Shown here in pieces: positions 6,302-7,942 of a stretch of 7,942 bases of DNA. Origin of the DNA: Actinomycetes bacterium (GTDB lineage Bacteria; Actinomycetota; Actinomycetes; Streptosporangiales; Streptosporangiaceae); NCBI GenBank assembly GCA_023425615.1, contig JAFACJ010000122.1, forward strand, positions 1 to 7,942, in the 5' to 3' direction. Each line of letters begins with the position of its first letter. The stretch's first letter is position 1. The notes below the pieces were generated by a model. It ran no database searches. It was not told the origin of the DNA and saw nothing but the letters and a program-made list of their open reading frames with translations. The position numbers were made by a program, and so were the translations under genes.

Positions 6302-6673
6302 TTAGACCTCGACGTTCTCCTCGATGCGCCTGAGGTGGTGGCGGGCCAGCGCCAGGTTGGCACGGTCCCGGTCCAGCGCCATGTACAGGAACAGGCCCTG
6401 GCCGCCGCGGCCCGACAGGGGGCGGATGATGTGGTACTGCCGGGACAGGGTGATGAGGATGTCCTCGATGGTGTCGTTCAGCGCCAGCTGGTCGATCGTG
6501 CGCATCTTGGAGCGCACGACCTCGGTGTTGCCGGCCGCGGCGATCTGCAGGTCCAGCGCCTTGCTGTTCCCCATCACGCCCAGCGCCATTCCGCTGCCGT
6601 AGTCGACGATCGCGGCCCCGATCGCGCCGTCGATCGCCATCATCTCCTTGAGGGACTGGTCGATGTTGGACAT
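6302..6673 (-). CDS. Roadblock/LC7 domain protein, stand-alone
   Basis: A 123-residue single-domain Roadblock/LC7 protein. Such proteins are cytoplasmic, dimerise through a shared sheet, and usually act as regulators of small Ras-like GTPases, for example MglB with MglA, or CvnB in Streptomyces conservons. The fold is seen in the helix SLKEMMAIDGAIGAAIVDY, the hairpin GSGMALGVMG, a long middle helix with the NTEVVRSKMRTIDQL stretch, and the strand pairs DILITLSRQYHIIRPL and GQGLFLYMALDRDR before a final helix. The ATG at 6673 has AAGGA six bases upstream (AGGAAAGGATCACTG). Unlike a cvn operon, no sensor kinase, DUF742 protein or GTPase is adjacent: the convergent acetyltransferase is 16 bp away, and the upstream HAD gene is separated by 256 bp. 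It is therefore an orphan whose partner must be encoded elsewhere. Family call is firm; role is unknown. Confidence 0.9.
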   Translation of the reverse strand: MSNIDQSLKEMMAIDGAIGAAIVDYGSGMALGVMGNSKALDLQIAAAGNTEVVRSKMRTIDQLALNDTIEDILITLSRQYHIIRPLSGRGGQGLFLYMALDRDRANLALARHHLRRIEENVEV

Positions 6674-6709
6674 CAGTGATCCTTTCCTGAGCCATCGATG
6701 CGGGCGGGG

Positions 6710-6733
6710 CGGGAGAGCGCCGCTGCGCTCCCG
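6710..6733 (-). repeat. Strong hairpin in the Roadblock gene leader
   Basis: CGGGA (6710-6714) pairs with TCCCG (6729-6733), and GCGC (6717-6720) pairs with GCGC (6725-6728), around a four-base loop, with a two-base GA bulge. This makes a 9-bp GC-only-plus-one stem 37-60 bases upstream of the Roadblock ATG. It has no following T-run, so it is more likely a leader structure than an intrinsic terminator. Pairing is seen by eye; no folding energy was computed. Confidence 0.45.
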
Positions 6734-6788
6734 GGTCTGCCGAGGCCGTTCGGGGAGGGTGCCACCGCGACGCTCGCCACCACCGGCC

Positions 6789-6830
6789 GCCTCCCCTATC
6801 CGGACTTCTCCGTTTGGGGAGGCTATAGCC
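6789..6830 (-). promoter_or_regulatory. Inverted repeats and palindrome upstream of the Roadblock gene
   Basis: GCCTCCCC (6789-6796) and GGGGAGGC (6816-6823) form a perfect 8-bp inverted repeat. On the minus strand the interior folds again as CGGA-GAAG-TCCG. A perfect 10-bp palindrome, GGCTATAGCC (6821-6830), overlaps it. The palindrome core TATAGC could be a -10 element for the minus-strand gene, with TTTCAA 18 bases upstream as a weak -35. Operator overlapping promoter, or structured leader, are both possible. The repeats are directly visible; their role is inferred. Confidence 0.4.
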
Positions 6831-6889
6831 GCAGGAAAGGCGATATTGAAATTTTCCCGGAACCGTTATCGAGTACTGACAGGTATTCT

Positions 6890-6920
6890 CCGGCACTTTC
6901 GTCGGGAAATGTGCTACCGG
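6890..6920 (-). terminator. Possible factor-independent or structured terminator after the HAD gene
   Basis: Ten bases after the HAD stop on the minus strand, a bulged stem can form: CCG, GCAC and TTTC pair with GAAA, GTGC and CGG around a CCGAC loop, with a three-base and a one-base bulge. It could end the HAD transcript before the Roadblock promoter. There is no T-run after it, which is common for actinomycete terminators but weakens the call. It could instead serve the upstream part of the Roadblock leader. Confidence 0.35.
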
Positions 6921-6936
6921 GAATAAGGATTATTCC
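6920..6936. repeat. Perfect AT-rich inverted repeat spanning the HAD stop codon
   Basis: GGAATAA (6920-6926) and TTATTCC (6930-6936) are exact inverted repeats around a three-base centre GGA. The HAD stop codon TAA (6932-6930) is inside the right arm. The last coding residues therefore use AT-rich codons unlike the rest of the gene. The arms could form a weak hairpin or be a protein site; the function is unknown. Confidence 0.4.
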
Positions 6937-7718
6937 ACCAGCCCCACCAGATCCGCCACGGAGTCGAACACCCGTGACGGACGGTAGGGGAAGCGCTCGA
7001 TCTCATGCTCCCGGGTCACCCCCGACAGCACCAGGATCGTCTCCATGCCCGCCTCCATGCCCGAGACCACATCGGTGTCCATCCGGTCGCCGATCATCGC
7101 CGCCGCCTCGCTGTGCCCGCCCATCCGGCGCAGCGCGCTGCGCATCATCAGCGGATTGGGCTTGCCCACGAAGTACGGCTCCACCCCGGTCGCCTTGGTG
7201 ATCATCGCGGCGACCGCCCCGCACGCCGGCAGCGACCCCTCCTGGGAGGGCCCGACGGGGTCGGGGTTGGTGCAGATGAACCGCGCGCCACGCTCGATCA
7301 GCCGTACCGCCCGGGTGATCTGGTCGAAGCTGTAGTTGCGGGTCTCCCCCAGCACCACATACTCCGGCGACAGGTCGGTCAGGATGTACCCGGCGTCGTG
7401 CAGGGCCGTCGTCAGCCCCGCCTCGCCGATCACATAGGCGGTGCCGTGCGGCCGCTGGTCGGCCAGGAACTGCGCCGTGGCCAGCGCCGACGTCCAGATC
7501 CACTCCGGCTTGACGTCCAGCCCCGCCGCCGCCAGCCGCGCCGCCAGATCACGCGGCGTGTACAGGGAGTTGTTCGTCAGCACCAGCAGCCGTTTGCCCG
7601 AGGCGACGACCTTCTCCAGGAACGCCGCGGCCCCCGCGATCGGGGCCCCCTCGTGCACCAGGACACCGTCCATGTCCGACAGCCAGTAATCAATCGTCTT
7701 GAGCTCTCTCACTGGCAC
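6930..7718 (-). CDS. HAD-superfamily IIA (NagD-like) phosphatase
   Basis: A 262-residue HAD phosphatase of subclass IIA, the group of NagD and 4-nitrophenylphosphatase-like enzymes. It would hydrolyse small phosphomonoesters in the cytoplasm with Mg2+. Motif I is DMDGVL with nucleophile Asp15 and acid Asp17. Motif II is LTNNS with Thr48. The C2-type cap includes NPDPVGPSQEG and LPACGAVAAMITKATG. Motif III is Lys186 in VGKPNP, and motif IV is MIGDRMDTDV with Asp211, Asp214 and Asp216. Length is normal. The start is uncertain. I chose the GTG at 7718 because the conserved protein begins about eight residues later; a GTG at 7712 and an in-frame GTG at 7817 are alternatives, and none has a clear ribosome-binding site. 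The TAA stop lies in an AT-rich inverted repeat. Neighbours give no hint of substrate: the Roadblock gene follows on the same strand after 256 bp. Confidence 0.93.
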   Translation of the reverse strand: MPVRELKTIDYWLSDMDGVLVHEGAPIAGAAAFLEKVVASGKRLLVLTNNSLYTPRDLAARLAAAGLDVKPEWIWTSALATAQFLADQRPHGTAYVIGEAGLTTALHDAGYILTDLSPEYVVLGETRNYSFDQITRAVRLIERGARFICTNPDPVGPSQEGSLPACGAVAAMITKATGVEPYFVGKPNPLMMRSALRRMGGHSEAAAMIGDRMDTDVVSGMEAGMETILVLSGVTREHEIERFPYRPSRVFDSVADLVGLVE

Positions 7719-7740
7719 ATTCTCGCAGCACGGGCCCGCT

Positions 7741-7778
7741 TCCCAGGCTCCCGTCACCGGGGCCTCCGCGCCCTGGGA
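7741..7778 (-). repeat. Nested inverted repeat just upstream of the HAD start
   Basis: TCCCAGG (7741-7747) pairs with CCTGGGA (7772-7778), and inside the loop CCCG (7750-7753) pairs with CGGG (7758-7761) around TCAC. If transcribed with HAD, it forms a two-part hairpin ending 22 bases before the chosen GTG start, next to where a ribosome-binding site is expected but not seen. Confidence 0.4.
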
Positions 7779-7780
7779 GA

Positions 7781-7794
7781 CGGCCGGAAAATCC
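7781..7794 (+). repeat. 14-base motif, copy 2, upstream of the HAD gene
   Basis: This is the second exact copy of CGGCCGGAAAATCC; the first is at 4965-4978. It lies 63 bp upstream of the chosen HAD start, in the antisense orientation to that gene. If HAD starts at the alternative GTG at 7817, the copy would be inside the coding sequence. Confidence 0.35.
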
Positions 7795-7795
7795 T

Positions 7796-7826
7796 CCACG
7801 GGTGGGGAACAACCCACGGGCGGGGA
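7796..7826. repeat. Tandem 13-mer direct repeat, 18-bp period
   Basis: CCACGGGTGGGGA (7796-7808) and CCACGGGCGGGGA (7814-7826) match at 12 of 13 positions and are 18 bp apart start to start. GTGGG (7802-7806) and CCCAC (7813-7817) also make a small inverted repeat across the junction. The site is about 80-110 bp upstream of the HAD start, where an activator or repressor could bind. No function is shown by the sequence. Confidence 0.4.
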
Positions 7827-7942
7827 CTGTTGTGGATGACGTGGCCGGTGTGCTCGGTGTCCCCGGGCCTCACCTATCGCCTTCGCGGAATACCGTTCGG
7901 CTGGAGCCGCGTTGTGCTTCTCGCCGAGAGGCGACCCCGCAC

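Larger units (their letters stand above)
7719..7942. promoter_or_regulatory. Upstream region of the HAD gene to the window edge
   Basis: These 224 bp hold no gene I can support. Nearest the HAD start is a nested inverted repeat (7741-7778), then the second copy of the 14-base motif, then tandem 13-mers (7796-7826). On the plus strand GGAATA (7887-7892) and CGTT (7910-7913), 17 bases apart, weakly resemble an ECF-sigma promoter pointing out of the window. On the minus strand no convincing -35/-10 pair for HAD was found. Confidence 0.3.

Noticed and set aside
5208..6305. A 365-codon plus-strand frame within the acetyltransferase gene.
   Set aside because: The translation is almost wholly R, P, G, A and H, as expected from the wrong frame of a GC-rich gene.
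7834..7942. Two plus-strand frames (GTG at 7834, ATG at 7838) that stay open to the window edge.
   Set aside because: Each is under 40 codons, has no ribosome-binding site and no recognisable sequence; the edge prevents a decision.

Overview
The window reads as ordinary chromosomal DNA from a high-GC filamentous actinomycete. Coding regions are very GC-rich with G or C in most third positions, GTG and TTG starts are common, and the gene families are typical of that group: an MshA-like GT4 glycosyltransferase, a soluble P450, an Eis-type acetyltransferase and a stand-alone Roadblock/LC7 protein. A family such as Thermomonosporaceae or Streptosporangiaceae would fit, but this is inference and cannot be fixed from 8 kb. 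No tRNA, rRNA, CRISPR array, insertion sequence or phage gene was seen.

Layout. Positions 1-397 (minus) hold the N-terminal part of a GT4 glycosyltransferase that runs off the left edge. A 320-bp, partly AT-rich divergent spacer (398-717) separates it from a complete cytochrome P450 (718-1878, plus). The P450 converges, 6 bp apart, on a DoxX-like membrane protein (1885-2316, minus). A 196-bp divergent spacer with an AT-rich promoter-like block leads into a three-gene ABC importer of the aliphatic-sulfonate (SsuABC) type: lipoprotein 2513-3463, permease 3474-4235, ATPase 4208-4942. An Eis-family GNAT acetyltransferase follows (5044-6285, plus). It converges, 16 bp apart, on a small Roadblock/LC7 protein (6302-6673, minus). 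A 256-bp spacer rich in inverted repeats separates that gene from a HAD-IIA (NagD-like) phosphatase (6930-7718, minus). The last 224 bp are the upstream region of the phosphatase, with repeats but no gene I can support.

How they work together. The only clear functional unit is the importer: the lipoprotein captures a sulfonate-like solute outside the membrane, the permease forms the channel, and the ATPase drives uptake. No desulfonating monooxygenase (SsuD/TauD) is present. The divergent DoxX-like gene shares the spacer and may share control. The other genes look like independent one-gene transcription units.

I did not find a convincing new biological system. The best leads are regulatory: the AT-rich block before the importer, the structured leader of the orphan Roadblock gene, an inverted repeat just before the P450 ribosome-binding site, tandem 13-mers before the phosphatase, and a 14-base motif shared by two upstream regions.
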